Below, piece after piece: positions 53,315 to 62,502 of a DNA stretch of 64,000 bases; within the stretch, counting starts at the first letter, position 1, and the number at the start of each line of letters is the position of its first letter. The DNA comes from Candidatus Zixiibacteriota bacterium (lineage in GTDB: Bacteria > Zixibacteria > MSB-5A5 > UBA10806 > 4484-95). A program made the position numbers and the translations under genes. Below the pieces are notes generated by a model. It did not search any database, was not told the DNA's origin, and worked only from the letters and a program-made list of their open reading frames with translations. The DNA is taken from assembly GCA_024231855.1 (NCBI GenBank), contig JAAEQD010000375.1, positions 20,692 through 84,691 on the forward strand, given 5' to 3'.

Positions 53315-56300
53315 TTAATCACAGCCAGGCCAATCCAGAGGTTCTTCGCCAGGTAAATCGTCTGGTGTCGGCCATAGCGATTCGAAATCCGGGCAAAACC
53401 GAGGTAAGTCTTGCATGCCCCTAAAATAATTGACCAGGTAGGTAACATCACTGCCGATTACGCTGCAATCGCCGTTGGCATCGGCCGATGCCCAGAAACC
53501 GTCAAGCCGACAGCCGGCATCAGGCATACCGCTTCGGAAATAGCCGACCAAATACGTGACGTCGCCACCGATAACTATCGGCGGCCAGGCGCCGTTGTAC
53601 ATGTTGACATCGCCGGGCAGATAGGGATAATTTGGATTTTCGCCGAATGTTACCGGGCTGTAAAATTCATACACAGGGTATCCGGCTCCCCCTTCAGGGT
53701 CGCCGGCGTGAGGCGTATTCATAAAGCGATGAACGCCTTGGTCGAGACAATTAAAAGTCTGACCGTACAAATCTTGATCATCTACCGTCTGTATTCTAAA
53801 ACTCATTACTAGAGATGGCGTTTCGCTGTTAAGCCAGATGAAATCATATGGCTCGAATATCTCGGCAAGGCCAATAAAGGTCAGGCTTGTCCATCCCGCC
53901 GGGCTTGGGTAGTTACTGACAGGGTCTTCCAGTGAGGTTACATCCCATTCCGAGAGTGGGTAAAACAGTAATAATTCCGGCTCAATAATAAAACAATCAA
54001 AATATAGATCGTCTACGGCGAGGACCAATTGTAAGTCAGCAACGTCAGCGTTTTCCGTAGTCTGTGCGTATACGTCTATTGATGCTATTTCGCCTATGGG
54101 AGCGCTAATCGGTGACAGGTCAGTGTTGCCGTACCAGAATGTGACATGCTCGGACGCCGTCTCAATAACTACATCCAATTCCGTCGTGTCCGCCGTTTGA
54201 ATTTCGATTTCCATCACTGTTGCTTCCTGATAATATGGTTTCGAAAAAACCGCGTCGTAAACGCCCGGACAGATACCGGTAAACATATATTCTCCCAGGC
54301 TATTAGTGGAAGTATTGAAATCTGTACCGATTACTGAAATCTCTACATCCTCGATAGGTTCGGATTCCCCATCGCTGACAGCGCCAGAAAAAAAGCCGCC
54401 ACTGGCAAGAGACATCTCAACAACCGCGGTTTCCCCTTCGCCAACGATAACATTGGTTAATATCGAATCACAATATAATGTATGGAAGAATGTAAGCTCA
54501 TAAATACCCTGGCAAAGGTCGCTGAAAAGAAATTCTCCGGCGAAATTTGATTCACCCTGCCAGTCTTTTCCGTCAATCGTAACAATCACGCCTTCGATTC
54601 CGATTTCCAGTTCATCCGTAACGGTTCCCGTTATCGCTCCCGATTCGATGGTTTCATCGCCCATATGAAATTTGGCCACAAAACTATCATCGCCGCCGCC
54701 ATAGGTATCATTGTAAGGTTCAACAATCGGTAAATCGTCCGAATGGGTTTCGCCGGCCAGGTAAAAATTGGCATTATCATCCAAAGCTACTCCGTTGCAA
54801 ATTTCATCATTATCACCGCCAAAATAGGTGCTGGTTAAAAGACAGCCTGAAACTGTCGAAAATTTGGCGGCAATAACATCATCAACGCCGTTATAAGTTG
54901 AATCGTAAGAATCAATCATCGGAAAATCGGCAGAATAAGTTTTGCCGGCAACGTAGGCATTTCCATTGTTGTCCGCGGCTATGTCTTCGAAGGAATCCCA
55001 ATTAGTACCACCGATGTATGTGCTGTATAAAAGTTCCTCACCATCCTGGGAAAATTTCGATACAAAAGCATCGAGATCGCCGTTGTAGGTCCCGTCCCAC
55101 GGATTTACCACGGGAAAATTAGTCGAATTAGTTTGTCCTGTGACATAGGCGAATCCATCTTGATCAACCGCTACACCCGTAGCCCAATCATACTCAAATC
55201 CTCCCAGGTAACTACCATAAAGCAAGATAGTTCCTTCGGGAGACATCTTTGTTATGAATGCATCCCAACCCCCTACGTCATTTCTTGAATTATCGTAACA
55301 ATCTGTCACTGGAAAGTCAGTTGATTGGGTAGAACCTGCAACATAAATATTACCGGCCGCGTCAACCCCAACTCCTTGCGGCCGATCTGAGTCGTCTCCG
55401 CCCAGGTACGTGCTGAATATAAACGCGCTGCCATCCGAATTTAATTTCGTGACAAAGCCATCGTCAGAAGAATTATCACCATAAAGCGGATTGAACGTAG
55501 GAAAATCTTCTGAACGTGTTTCTCCGACAACAATTGCATTTCCAGAATAGTCAGCAATTATATCATTTCCGGTATCGTTAGCAGATCCACCAAGATATGT
55601 ACTGTAGACAAGGGAATTACCTTCAGGAGAAAGTTTGATTACGAATGCTTCATCACTCTGAACGGTCTCATCGATTGCATTTTCTAAAGGAAAGTCGGCA
55701 GAGAATGTATGGCCCGTAAAATAGGCGAAACCATCTTGATCAACGGCAATTGCATAGCCTGCCTCATTAGCGCTTCCGCCAATCATGCTGCTATAGATTA
55801 GAGAATCACCTGACGAGGAGATTTTGGATACTATAATCGAGCTACCATCAAAAAATTCATTTTCATAGGGATTGACCAATGGGTAAGAACCGCCCTGTGT
55901 CCAGCCGGTGATATACATGTTACCTTCCGAATCAACATCAATGTCATTAACTGTATTCGCGCCGGGGGAGCCAATGAATGTGCTATAAACCAGTTCCGGA
56001 TCGATAACCAATGGATAAGCGGGATCGTAACCGTCATCGACCGCGAAACCAAACACGCCTGGTTCGAATAGTTCATAGCGGCCGATTACTTCATGCTGTT
56101 TTCCGCTTATCTCCTGATAGATATAGGGTACTTTCTCATATACCGGCCCAAACTGAGTGGAGGCCTGAAGATCGCCGGCTGGAGTGATCGATAACTCATC
56201 CACGCCCTCGTAGCGAATCCGTATCCGGGATATATCTGCCCCCGAACTAATAATGAAATCGTATTTCATTGATCTACCATCGCCATAGTATTTTAGATTT

Positions 56301-56776
56301 ATCCCGGGATATATATCCTTATAGGCTATTGATGAGTAGTTCGGCACATCTGTCTGCCACTTTGATCGATCATTGCCGAGGAAATAGTTATTGTTATGCG
56401 ATAAGCGATCCGCGCCGATAATCTCCGGATTTGGATTGGCGCCGATAAACTGTGCTTTTACTAACATGGCTTCCTGTTTATACCTGGGCTGACTTTTCCT
56501 GGCTGTCATGTTGGGTGGATCGTTATCCAGGGCGGATCTATCATCGATTAGTTCATCAGTATCACGTTCAAAAAGATAAGCAACCTCATCAGAACAGAAA
56601 TAAAACGTCGCACCACCAGCCTCGGCCTTGAAAAGCGTCTTGTCGCCGAACTGGCCCTGATTCTCGGTAAATGATAGCTGCCGATTGCTTATATCTGACA
56701 TTGAGATTTGAGCGCCGATATCAACAGCCATCAGCAAAATAAATAGCCCTAGCATAATAATACTTACGCGTTTCAT
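53315..56776 (-). CDS. Secreted SBBP beta-propeller protein with dockerin-like C-terminus
   Basis: The start at ATG 56776 is set by AGGAGGAT just upstream, giving 1153 residues with a signal peptide (VSIIMLGLFILLMAVDIGAQ). An N-terminal domain (LSFTENQGQFGDKTLFKAEA) precedes seven SBBP repeats with the pattern YSTYLGG...D...V.VD..GN.Y..G.T.S.DFP, the number expected for one closed propeller. Two carboxypeptidase-regulatory-like beta domains (GAITGTVTDELEIGIEGVI; FFSGAVSDGESEPIEDVEIS) follow. The end holds two dockerin-like repeats (GDVNMYNG...IGGDVTYLVGYFRSG; DANGDCSVIGSDVTYLVNYF). No PNPFNP tail is present, unlike the two secreted proteases. It is probably an extracellular adhesion or structural protein. 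Confidence 0.92.
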   Translation of the reverse strand: MKRVSIIMLGLFILLMAVDIGAQISMSDISNRQLSFTENQGQFGDKTLFKAEAGGATFYFCSDEVAYLFERDTDELIDDRSALDNDPPNMTARKSQPRYKQEAMLVKAQFIGANPNPEIIGADRLSHNNNYFLGNDRSKWQTDVPNYSSIAYKDIYPGINLKYYGDGRSMKYDFIISSGADISRIRIRYEGVDELSITPAGDLQASTQFGPVYEKVPYIYQEISGKQHEVIGRYELFEPGVFGFAVDDGYDPAYPLVIDPELVYSTFIGSPGANTVNDIDVDSEGNMYITGWTQGGSYPLVNPYENEFFDGSSIIVSKISSSGDSLIYSSMIGGSANEAGYAIAVDQDGFAYFTGHTFSADFPLENAIDETVQSDEAFVIKLSPEGNSLVYSTYLGGSANDTGNDIIADYSGNAIVVGETRSEDFPTFNPLYGDNSSDDGFVTKLNSDGSAFIFSTYLGGDDSDRPQGVGVDAAGNIYVAGSTQSTDFPVTDCYDNSRNDVGGWDAFITKMSPEGTILLYGSYLGGFEYDWATGVAVDQDGFAYVTGQTNSTNFPVVNPWDGTYNGDLDAFVSKFSQDGEELLYSTYIGGTNWDSFEDIAADNNGNAYVAGKTYSADFPMIDSYDSTYNGVDDVIAAKFSTVSGCLLTSTYFGGDNDEICNGVALDDNANFYLAGETHSDDLPIVEPYNDTYGGGDDSFVAKFHMGDETIESGAITGTVTDELEIGIEGVIVTIDGKDWQGESNFAGEFLFSDLCQGIYELTFFHTLYCDSILTNVIVGEGETAVVEMSLASGGFFSGAVSDGESEPIEDVEISVIGTDFNTSTNSLGEYMFTGICPGVYDAVFSKPYYQEATVMEIEIQTADTTELDVVIETASEHVTFWYGNTDLSPISAPIGEIASIDVYAQTTENADVADLQLVLAVDDLYFDCFIIEPELLLFYPLSEWDVTSLEDPVSNYPSPAGWTSLTFIGLAEIFEPYDFIWLNSETPSLVMSFRIQTVDDQDLYGQTFNCLDQGVHRFMNTPHAGDPEGGAGYPVYEFYSPVTFGENPNYPYLPGDVNMYNGAWPPIVIGGDVTYLVGYFRSGMPDAGCRLDGFWASADANGDCSVIGSDVTYLVNYFRGMQDLPRFCPDFESLWPTPDDLPGEEPLDWPGCD

Positions 56777-56951
56777 ATTATCCTCCAGGATTTTAAAGAT
56801 CAGCCATTGCCAGTAAAGCTTCAGTAAAGGCAAGATGTTGTGCACGATGTTTAATATATAGTAATATAGGGACAGCCAACATCGTTAGTCAAGAAGATTA
56901 TCTATATATTCGAGTTTTTCAATCCATGAAACATTTTTATTTATTTTAATG

Positions 56952-56984
56952 TTGACATTAAAGGTAAATCTAATTTTATTAGAT
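56952..56984 (+). promoter_or_regulatory. feo promoter with perfect inverted-repeat operator
   Basis: A TTGACA at 56952-56957 is followed 10 bases later by the perfect dyad ATCTAAT-TTT-ATTAGAT (56968-56984), which covers the expected -10 position. The feoA ATG is 28 bases beyond. Operators of DtxR/MntR-family metal regulators are AT-rich dyads of this size placed over the core promoter, and such a regulator is encoded at the end of the same operon. The match is structural; no exact consensus is claimed. Confidence 0.65.
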
Positions 56985-57012
56985 AAGTATAACAGGAAGG
57001 AGATTAGTCCGA

Positions 57013-57312
57013 ATGAGATTTTGGGGCTGGCCAGCCGGAGATGGCTCTAAGGCCAAAAATAACCAGCCTAACAACGGCTTACACCTTGACAATGCGGCTG
57101 TAGGCAGGTCTTATACTATGCTTGGGCTGGAGGGTGGACAGGCGTTTCGGGAGAAAATCTATTCGATGGGACTAAATCCGGGAGTAAAATTTAAGATTCT
57201 ACTGAATTCCGGGCATGGCCCAATCGAGATCGAGGTGCGGCAAACCAAGCTGGCAATCGGCCGGGGAATGGCCCTCAGGATCAAGATAAAAGAGAATGGC
57301 TCCATCTCATAA
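57013..57312 (+). CDS. feoA: Ferrous iron transport protein FeoA
   Basis: A small SH3-like cytoplasmic protein required for or modulating FeoB-mediated Fe(II) uptake. The 99-residue product has a linker-like N-terminus of about 25 residues, then the FeoA core: GRSYTMLGLEGGQAFREKIY, SMGLNPGVKFKILLNSGHGP, IEIEVRQTKLAIGRGMALRI. A ribosome site (AGGAAGGAG) precedes the ATG. It overlaps feoB by 17 bases. Confidence 0.94.
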   Translation: MRFWGWPAGDGSKAKNNQPNNGLHLDNAAVGRSYTMLGLEGGQAFREKIYSMGLNPGVKFKILLNSGHGPIEIEVRQTKLAIGRGMALRIKIKENGSIS

Positions 57313-59455
57313 ACATATCACCGTTGCCCTGGCGGGTAATCCCAATTCCGGTAAGACAACAATATTCAACAACTTAACCGGCGCCAACCAGCATGTCGGC
57401 AATTTTCCGGGTGTTACTGTCGAAAAAAAAGAGGGACACCTTATTCATGGCGGCTACCGGATCAAATTAATCGATCTGCCCGGTACCTACTCCCTGTCGG
57501 CCGGCTCCCTCGATGAGATAATCGCGCGCAACTATATAATCGATAATAAGCCTGATATCGTGGTCGATATCGTGGATGCCTCCAATATCGAGCGGAATCT
57601 GTATCTGTCAACTCAGATCAGCGAACTTGGCATCCCCATGATTATCGCTTTAAACATGAGCGATACTGCTCAAAAAAGAGGTATCAATATCGATCACAAA
57701 TACCTGTCAACGCTTTTGAATATCCCGGTTATCCCGACTATAGGCAATAAAAGAAAAGGGATGGCTGAAATTCTGGAGAAAATTATAGATACCGCCGAAA
57801 ACGGGCAAGCGGATACCCCGGCAAAAGTCAAATACGGCAAGGAATTTCAGGATGAGATATGCAAGCTCTGTGATCTGATAAAAAAAGATAATTCATCGAC
57901 TAACAGCTATCGACCAAAGTGGCTGGCTTTGAAACTTATCGAGAATGACCGCGAAATAATGAAATATTTAATCAAGCATAAATACTCGGATGATCTTTTC
58001 CGGCAGGCCGCGGCCGGCAGAAAACATCTCCAGGCGATTTACGGCGATGAACCGGCCTCGGTGATTACCGACAAACGCTACGGTTTCATCAGCGGCGCCT
58101 GTTCCGAAGCGACCAGCATGACCGCCGAACGCCGGCAAGATATTTCCGATTCGATTGACAACCTGCTTATCCATCCCAACCTGGGCCTACCGATTTTCGC
58201 GATCCTGATGTGGCTGGTATTCCAACTGACTTTCTCACTCGGCGAAAAGCCGATGGCCTTGATCGAATGGGTAATCGGCGGAGTCAGTTACCTGGCGGCG
58301 ACATATATTCCCGAAGGTTTGGTTAATTCGCTTATCGTGGACGGTATAATCGGAGGAGTCGGCGGGGTTATCGTATTTTTACCCAATATCATGCTGCTAT
58401 TTTTAGCCATCGCGATTTTGGAGGATACCGGCTATATGGCCCGGGCGGCTTTTATAATGGATAGGATAATGCACAAGATCGGCTTGCATGGCAAATCGTT
58501 TATTCCGATGTTGATCGGTTTCGGCTGTACTGTGCCGGCTTTCATGGGCAGCCGCATAATCGATGATAAAACCGATCGCCTGGTCACTATGCATGTAACG
58601 AATTTCATGAGCTGCGGAGCGCGGCTGCCGGTATATATCCTGGTCTGCGGCGCGTTCTGGCCACATAACGCTGGCACCGTGGTTTTCTCTATATATGCTA
58701 TTGGTGTAGTTATAGCTATTATCATGGTCAAGGTTTTACGCGGCACCCGGTTTAAAGGAATGTCGTCACCCCTGGTGATGGAACTTCCGCCCTATCGTAT
58801 GCCGACTTTCAGGAGCCTGTTTTTACATATGTGGGAGCGTTCCTGGCTTTACCTTCGCAAGGCCGGCACGATTATCCTGAGCGTTTCGATAGTCATGTGG
58901 TTTTTAATGACCTTTCCGGAGAATTCTAATTACAGCCGGGACTTCAGTTTAATAATTAATAATGCCCGGTCGGATTTTGATTCAGGGCAAATAGGTTTAT
59001 TGCAGAGAAACAGAATTATTGAAGAGAGTGAAAACCTGATGGTTTCCGAGAACCTCGAAAACAGTATCGCCGGCAGATTGGGCAAATTAATCGAGCCGGT
59101 TATCGAGCCGCTGGGCTTCGACTGGCGGCTGGGTATAGCCATGATCTCAGGCTTTGCCGCCAAGGAAGTAGTAGTCTCGACGATGGGCACGGTCTATGGC
59201 GTAGGCGAGGTGGATGAAAGCTCACAATCGCTTCGAAACAACCTGGCCGGTGATCCGAAGTATTCTAAACTAATCGCCTATTCGTTTCTTGTATTCATCC
59301 TGCTTTATGTGCCTTGCATGGCGGCCATGGCGGTATTTCTGCGTGAAAGCGGATCGTGGAAAGAGACGGTATTTCAGTTTTCGTATACATTTGGCCTGGC
59401 CTGGGTGATATCATTCGCGATATATCAAGGCGGGAAATTCCTGGGGCTGGGGTAA
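57296..59455 (+). CDS. feoB: Ferrous iron transporter FeoB
   Basis: The inner-membrane Fe(II) permease with an N-terminal G-protein domain. The 719 residues begin with P-loop GNPNSGKTT (Lys20), HVGNFPGVTVEKKEG, DLPGTYSLS and NMSD. A helical GDI-like domain follows, then the membrane core with two Gate-type repeats (IPMLIGFGCTVPAFMGSR; GFAAKEVVVSTMGTVYG) and about eight helices. The cysteine of GCTVPA and the second-repeat KEVVV are conserved in the family. It is overlapped by feoA and followed by the FeoB-associated peptide 15 bases later. Confidence 0.97.
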   Translation: MAPSHKHITVALAGNPNSGKTTIFNNLTGANQHVGNFPGVTVEKKEGHLIHGGYRIKLIDLPGTYSLSAGSLDEIIARNYIIDNKPDIVVDIVDASNIERNLYLSTQISELGIPMIIALNMSDTAQKRGINIDHKYLSTLLNIPVIPTIGNKRKGMAEILEKIIDTAENGQADTPAKVKYGKEFQDEICKLCDLIKKDNSSTNSYRPKWLALKLIENDREIMKYLIKHKYSDDLFRQAAAGRKHLQAIYGDEPASVITDKRYGFISGACSEATSMTAERRQDISDSIDNLLIHPNLGLPIFAILMWLVFQLTFSLGEKPMALIEWVIGGVSYLAATYIPEGLVNSLIVDGIIGGVGGVIVFLPNIMLLFLAIAILEDTGYMARAAFIMDRIMHKIGLHGKSFIPMLIGFGCTVPAFMGSRIIDDKTDRLVTMHVTNFMSCGARLPVYILVCGAFWPHNAGTVVFSIYAIGVVIAIIMVKVLRGTRFKGMSSPLVMELPPYRMPTFRSLFLHMWERSWLYLRKAGTIILSVSIVMWFLMTFPENSNYSRDFSLIINNARSDFDSGQIGLLQRNRIIEESENLMVSENLENSIAGRLGKLIEPVIEPLGFDWRLGIAMISGFAAKEVVVSTMGTVYGVGEVDESSQSLRNNLAGDPKYSKLIAYSFLVFILLYVPCMAAMAVFLRESGSWKETVFQFSYTFGLAWVISFAIYQGGKFLGLG

Positions 59456-59469
59456 ACGAGGATAAAAGT

Positions 59470-59643
59470 ATGTTTGAATATTCGATAGTCATTGCTATTG
59501 TCGCCGCAGCGGCATACTTCGCTATAAGGAAATTAATCGGCGAAGCCAGTGGCAAAACCTGCGGGGATTGCGGCTGTAGTTGCGTCGATAAAAATAAAAC
59601 AATGAAAACGATGAAAACTTTTGAAAAATCTGGTAAGCTATAG
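59470..59643 (+). CDS. FeoB-associated cysteine-rich membrane peptide
   Basis: A 57-residue peptide starting at ATG 59470 (AAAAGT upstream, weak ribosome site). It has one membrane helix (YSIVIAIVAAAAYFAIRKLI) and the cluster CGDCGCSC. The plan matches the FeoB_associated family found directly after feoB in many anaerobes. The cysteines may bind iron or an iron-sulphur centre. A longer frame from 59356 overlaps feoB and is rejected. This is a gene that simple length filters would miss. Confidence 0.88.
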   Translation: MFEYSIVIAIVAAAAYFAIRKLIGEASGKTCGDCGCSCVDKNKTMKTMKTFEKSGKL

Positions 59644-59676
59644 ATGGTAGCCGGGGCGCGTTAGAAGGGGTCGGTC

Positions 59677-60153
59677 ATGACAGATAAAGAGAGTCCGCTA
59701 ATCGGAGAGCTTTCGGAAAGTCTCGAGGACTATATCGAAATCATATATAATCTTATCGAGGCGCACAAGATCGCCCGTGTCCGCGATATCGCCAGGGCTA
59801 AGGATGTCAAGATGTCGAGCGTGGTTAGCGCCCTTAAACGTCTGGACCAGGCCGGTCTGGTCAATTACGAAGCTCGTGAGTTTGTCGAGTTGACCGAATC
59901 CGGCCGCGATCTGGCAGCCCGTCTTCTTAAACGGCATAATTTCCTGACTCGCTTTTTAGTCGATGTTTTGAGTGTGGATCCCGAAACCGCCGAAAACGAC
60001 GCCTGCCAGATGGAGCACGCTATCAGTTCCGAGACGATGAATAGACTGTATGAATTCGCCGAATACGTTCAGGGCAAAACCGATGGTTTTGGGGAGCTTA
60101 TTAAGGGCTATAGTAATTCACGTAACGATAAAAACGATGATAGCGGGGAATGA
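59677..60153 (+). CDS. DtxR/MntR-family metal-dependent transcriptional regulator
   Basis: A 158-residue regulator. The N-terminal winged helix (SLEDYIEIIYNLIEAHKIAR, VRDIARAKDVKMSSVVSALK) is followed by the dimerisation and metal domain (RHNFLTRFLVDVLSVDPETA, ENDACQMEHAISSETMNRLY). The E-x-D-A-C-x-M-E-H pattern supplies the metal ligands seen in DtxR/IdeR/MntR. There is no C-terminal SH3 domain in this protein, but feoA at the start of the operon supplies one as a separate chain. It probably represses the operon when iron is sufficient, acting at the dyad before feoA. Iron versus manganese specificity is not decidable. Confidence 0.93.
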   Translation: MTDKESPLIGELSESLEDYIEIIYNLIEAHKIARVRDIARAKDVKMSSVVSALKRLDQAGLVNYEAREFVELTESGRDLAARLLKRHNFLTRFLVDVLSVDPETAENDACQMEHAISSETMNRLYEFAEYVQGKTDGFGELIKGYSNSRNDKNDDSGE

Positions 60154-60228
60154 TCGGTCATGATAAATGTTGAAAATAGATCGATTTTGTTACCTGGATT
60201 AGAATTAATTATCAAGATGAAATTTTAG

Positions 60229-60444
60229 TCAGCCGACCTTCTCGAACTCGAAACCGGCTTTATTGATATACCTTTTGAAATACTGGCCCGGTGAATCGGA
60301 CGCCAGTAATTTTATATAAACTTCCTCGGGCACGTCATGATACTGATAGACGCCGCCCCAGTTGAATTCGATCTCCAAAGTTTGCTTAATCGAATTGTAA
60401 CCCACCGAAGCCAGGCTCGATGACATTATGCAAACTCTTTCCAT
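60229..60444 (-). CDS. KTSC-domain small protein
   Basis: A 71-residue protein with the KTSC pattern SSSLASVGYNSIKQTLEIEF, GGVYQYHDVPEEVYIKLLAS, SPGQYFKRYINKAG. The domain occurs alone or fused to nucleic-acid-related enzymes; function is unknown. The start may instead be the ATG at 60426, which has GGAAAGAG at good distance and would remove the first six residues. Confidence 0.8.
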   Translation of the reverse strand: MERVCIMSSSLASVGYNSIKQTLEIEFNWGGVYQYHDVPEEVYIKLLASDSPGQYFKRYINKAGFEFEKVG

Positions 60445-60625
60445 TACTTCTGCCTTTTTACATTACATATTCGTGTTACGAGTATTCCGAGAAGTTATTC
60501 CGGAAGATCCCCCTTTAACCGCGTCGGTAAACGCGTATCAGTAACTAAATATAACGTTTTTCAGGCACAACGCAATCAAAAAATAAATTTATTCTATATT
60601 AATTTGACAACATTTTTTACTGTAC

Positions 60626-61318
60626 TCAAGCCAGTGCGAAATTAACCGCGGCCTCGGCATGGATTAATGTAGTATCAAAAACCGGTACGGGACAATTATT
60701 CCGGCTTATAAGCAGCGGTATCTCAGTGCAGCCCAGGACAATCCCCTCGGCGCCTCGTTCGGTTAGCAACTTAATGATTTTAATATATAGCTGTCGTGAA
60801 TCATCATTAATTACACCGGCGCCCAGTTCGTCATATATCACGTCATGAACGATTTGCCGGTCCTGTTTATCGGGGATAAGAACCTCGATATCGAATTTAT
60901 CTTTAAGTCGGCCCTTATAAAAATCCTCCTCCATGGTGAATTTCGTACCCAACAGGCCAACTTTATTAAGGTTTTCGCTCTTTATCGTCGCGGCGGTCTC
61001 ATCGGCGATATGCAGAAGCGGTATTTTGACGGCGGCTTGAACTCGATCGGCCGACTTATGCATTGTATTGGCACAGATTAATATTAGTTCGGCGCCGGCT
61101 TTCTCGAGGCGGACCGCCGCATCTATCATGATATCGTCAAGCTCAAGCCATCGGCCTTGATGCTGCAGTTTGTTCACTTCACCGAATTCAACCGAATAGA
61201 TCAGGCACCGGGCCGAATGGGAAGAGCCCAGCCTTTTGTCAACAGTCTCATTGATTACGCGATAGTATTCAACCGTCGACCGCCAAGTCATGCCGCCTAT
61301 CAAGCCTATCGTCTTCAT
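60626..61318 (-). CDS. Aspartate/glutamate racemase-family protein
   Basis: A PLP-independent amino-acid racemase of 230 residues. The two catalytic cysteines are Cys82 (LICANTMH) and Cys197 (VLGCTEIPLL). The N-terminal IGLIGGMTWRSTVEYY and the FTMEEDFYKGRL segment fit the YgeA/RacD type. It starts four bases after the end of the isochorismatase-like gene, so the two form an operon. Asp, Glu or other amino acids are possible substrates. Confidence 0.93.
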   Translation of the reverse strand: MKTIGLIGGMTWRSTVEYYRVINETVDKRLGSSHSARCLIYSVEFGEVNKLQHQGRWLELDDIMIDAAVRLEKAGAELILICANTMHKSADRVQAAVKIPLLHIADETAATIKSENLNKVGLLGTKFTMEEDFYKGRLKDKFDIEVLIPDKQDRQIVHDVIYDELGAGVINDDSRQLYIKIIKLLTERGAEGIVLGCTEIPLLISRNNCPVPVFDTTLIHAEAAVNFALA

Positions 61319-61322
61319 ATAG

Positions 61323-61862
61323 CTACTTCACGATTTTAATAATTTGTTTAAACTTATCGCCCTCGGCAACTTCCAGCATCTCGAATAACGCCATCTCCAC
61401 GCTGGTGATTTTAGCGCCGGCATCTTTCATCGCCTGGATACCTATCCGCTTGTTCTCAAGCTTGCGCGACGAAACAGCATCACCTACCAGATAAACCTCG
61501 AAACCGTCATTAATCAGATCAAGGGCCGTTTGATAGACACAGACATGTGTTTCAATACCTGTTAGAAGCACCTGATGGCAATTAGATGCCTTGAGCTTGT
61601 TTTTGAAATCATCATTACCGCAACAGCTGAAAGACTTTTTAGCCATCGGTTCCATCCCTTTGAGAATTTCCTTAATCTGGGAAATAGTAGGACCAAGCTT
61701 ATCGGGGAGTTGCTCATTCCATAAAATAGGCAGCCCGAGTACCCAGGCGCCGCGGGTGATTTTCACCAGGTTATCAAACAGCTCATCACTTTCGTGCATC
61801 AACGTGGCCAACTTACCCTGAACATCAACTATTATCAAGGCGGTGTCATTCATCTTGAGCAT
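61323..61862 (-). CDS. Isochorismatase-family cysteine hydrolase
   Basis: A 179-residue hydrolase with the expected triad: Asp13 (IIVDVQG), a lysine in MAKKSFSC (residue 75 or 76) and Cys108 (GIETHVCVYQTA). The size and VYLVGDAVSSR segment match YcaC-like/nicotinamidase-like members that cleave amides or related bonds. The upstream gene of a two-gene unit with the racemase, which could mean a role in amino-acid amide or D-amino-acid metabolism (inference). Confidence 0.92.
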   Translation of the reverse strand: MLKMNDTALIIVDVQGKLATLMHESDELFDNLVKITRGAWVLGLPILWNEQLPDKLGPTISQIKEILKGMEPMAKKSFSCCGNDDFKNKLKASNCHQVLLTGIETHVCVYQTALDLINDGFEVYLVGDAVSSRKLENKRIGIQAMKDAGAKITSVEMALFEMLEVAEGDKFKQIIKIVK

Positions 61863-62181
61863 TATAGGCGCTCCTTTTCCATTTTATCATTGATCGAATT
61901 TGTCGGTTTTTTAACTTCTTGTACCCATTTAAAGTTCCACGGTAAAGGTTTTGGATTAAAACGGCGGCATATCATTTAAACTCATTATAAGGGTTGGTTG
62001 GTATTTTATCAATTCAAATCGCGGATAACATACTCATACGCTTAAGAAAATGATTGATAATCATACTCCGAACAAAACGTGGCTTGCTGGCGTTATTAAT
62101 ATTATGCTATCTAGCTTCCAGGATACGGTAGTCGAGAATTAACAACTATCTCAATTCAAATTTCGTCAAGGCATCACGATT
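61863..62181. other. 319-base intergenic region upstream of the isochorismatase-like gene
   Basis: No gene is supportable. A perfect palindrome ATGATT-GAT-AATCAT lies at 62050-62064. Its GATAATCAT half resembles a Fur-type hexamer pair, but the full 19-base Fur box is not present and the distance to the gene start is nearly 190 bases. Nothing else stands out. Confidence 0.4.
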
Positions 62182-62352
62182 TCATTCAAAACTCTTGAGT
62201 TGCTTGAAGAGGAGCTTAATCTTTGATTGAATTTTATTGTTTTCATAATCAAGTTCATCGTGCAATTCCAAAGCTTGCCTTTGCCATTCTTTAAGTGACG
62301 ATTCGGTGCAATCAATTTTCCGAAATCTGGTCCAAGGGTTTAGTTCTAACAT
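62182..62352 (-). CDS. Possible small helical protein between the hydrolase and dnaA
   Basis: From the ATG at 62352, preceded by GGGGGG, a 56-residue product can be read (MLELNPWTRFRKIDCTESSL...). It is highly charged and probably helical throughout (RQALELHDELDYENNKIQSK). A longer frame to 62400 is open but has no better start. No family was recognised. It may be real or a chance frame; codon choice gives no strong signal at this size. Confidence 0.4.
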   Translation of the reverse strand: MLELNPWTRFRKIDCTESSLKEWQRQALELHDELDYENNKIQSKIKLLFKQLKSFE

Positions 62353-62502
62353 AGGCCCCCCACGAGGCAATAACCTTGAGGTATTAAACCCTAATGACAC
62401 TCACATCACATTTTACCATATATACATTTTATATATGGAAAGCAATCAATTGTACTTAATCCCCCTTTTCGTTTTTTGGTTGTTCTTTCCTTTCCAATCG
62501 CG

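Noticed and set aside
60160..60228. A 22-codon frame after the DtxR-type regulator
   Set aside because: Too short, no ribosome site and no recognisable feature.
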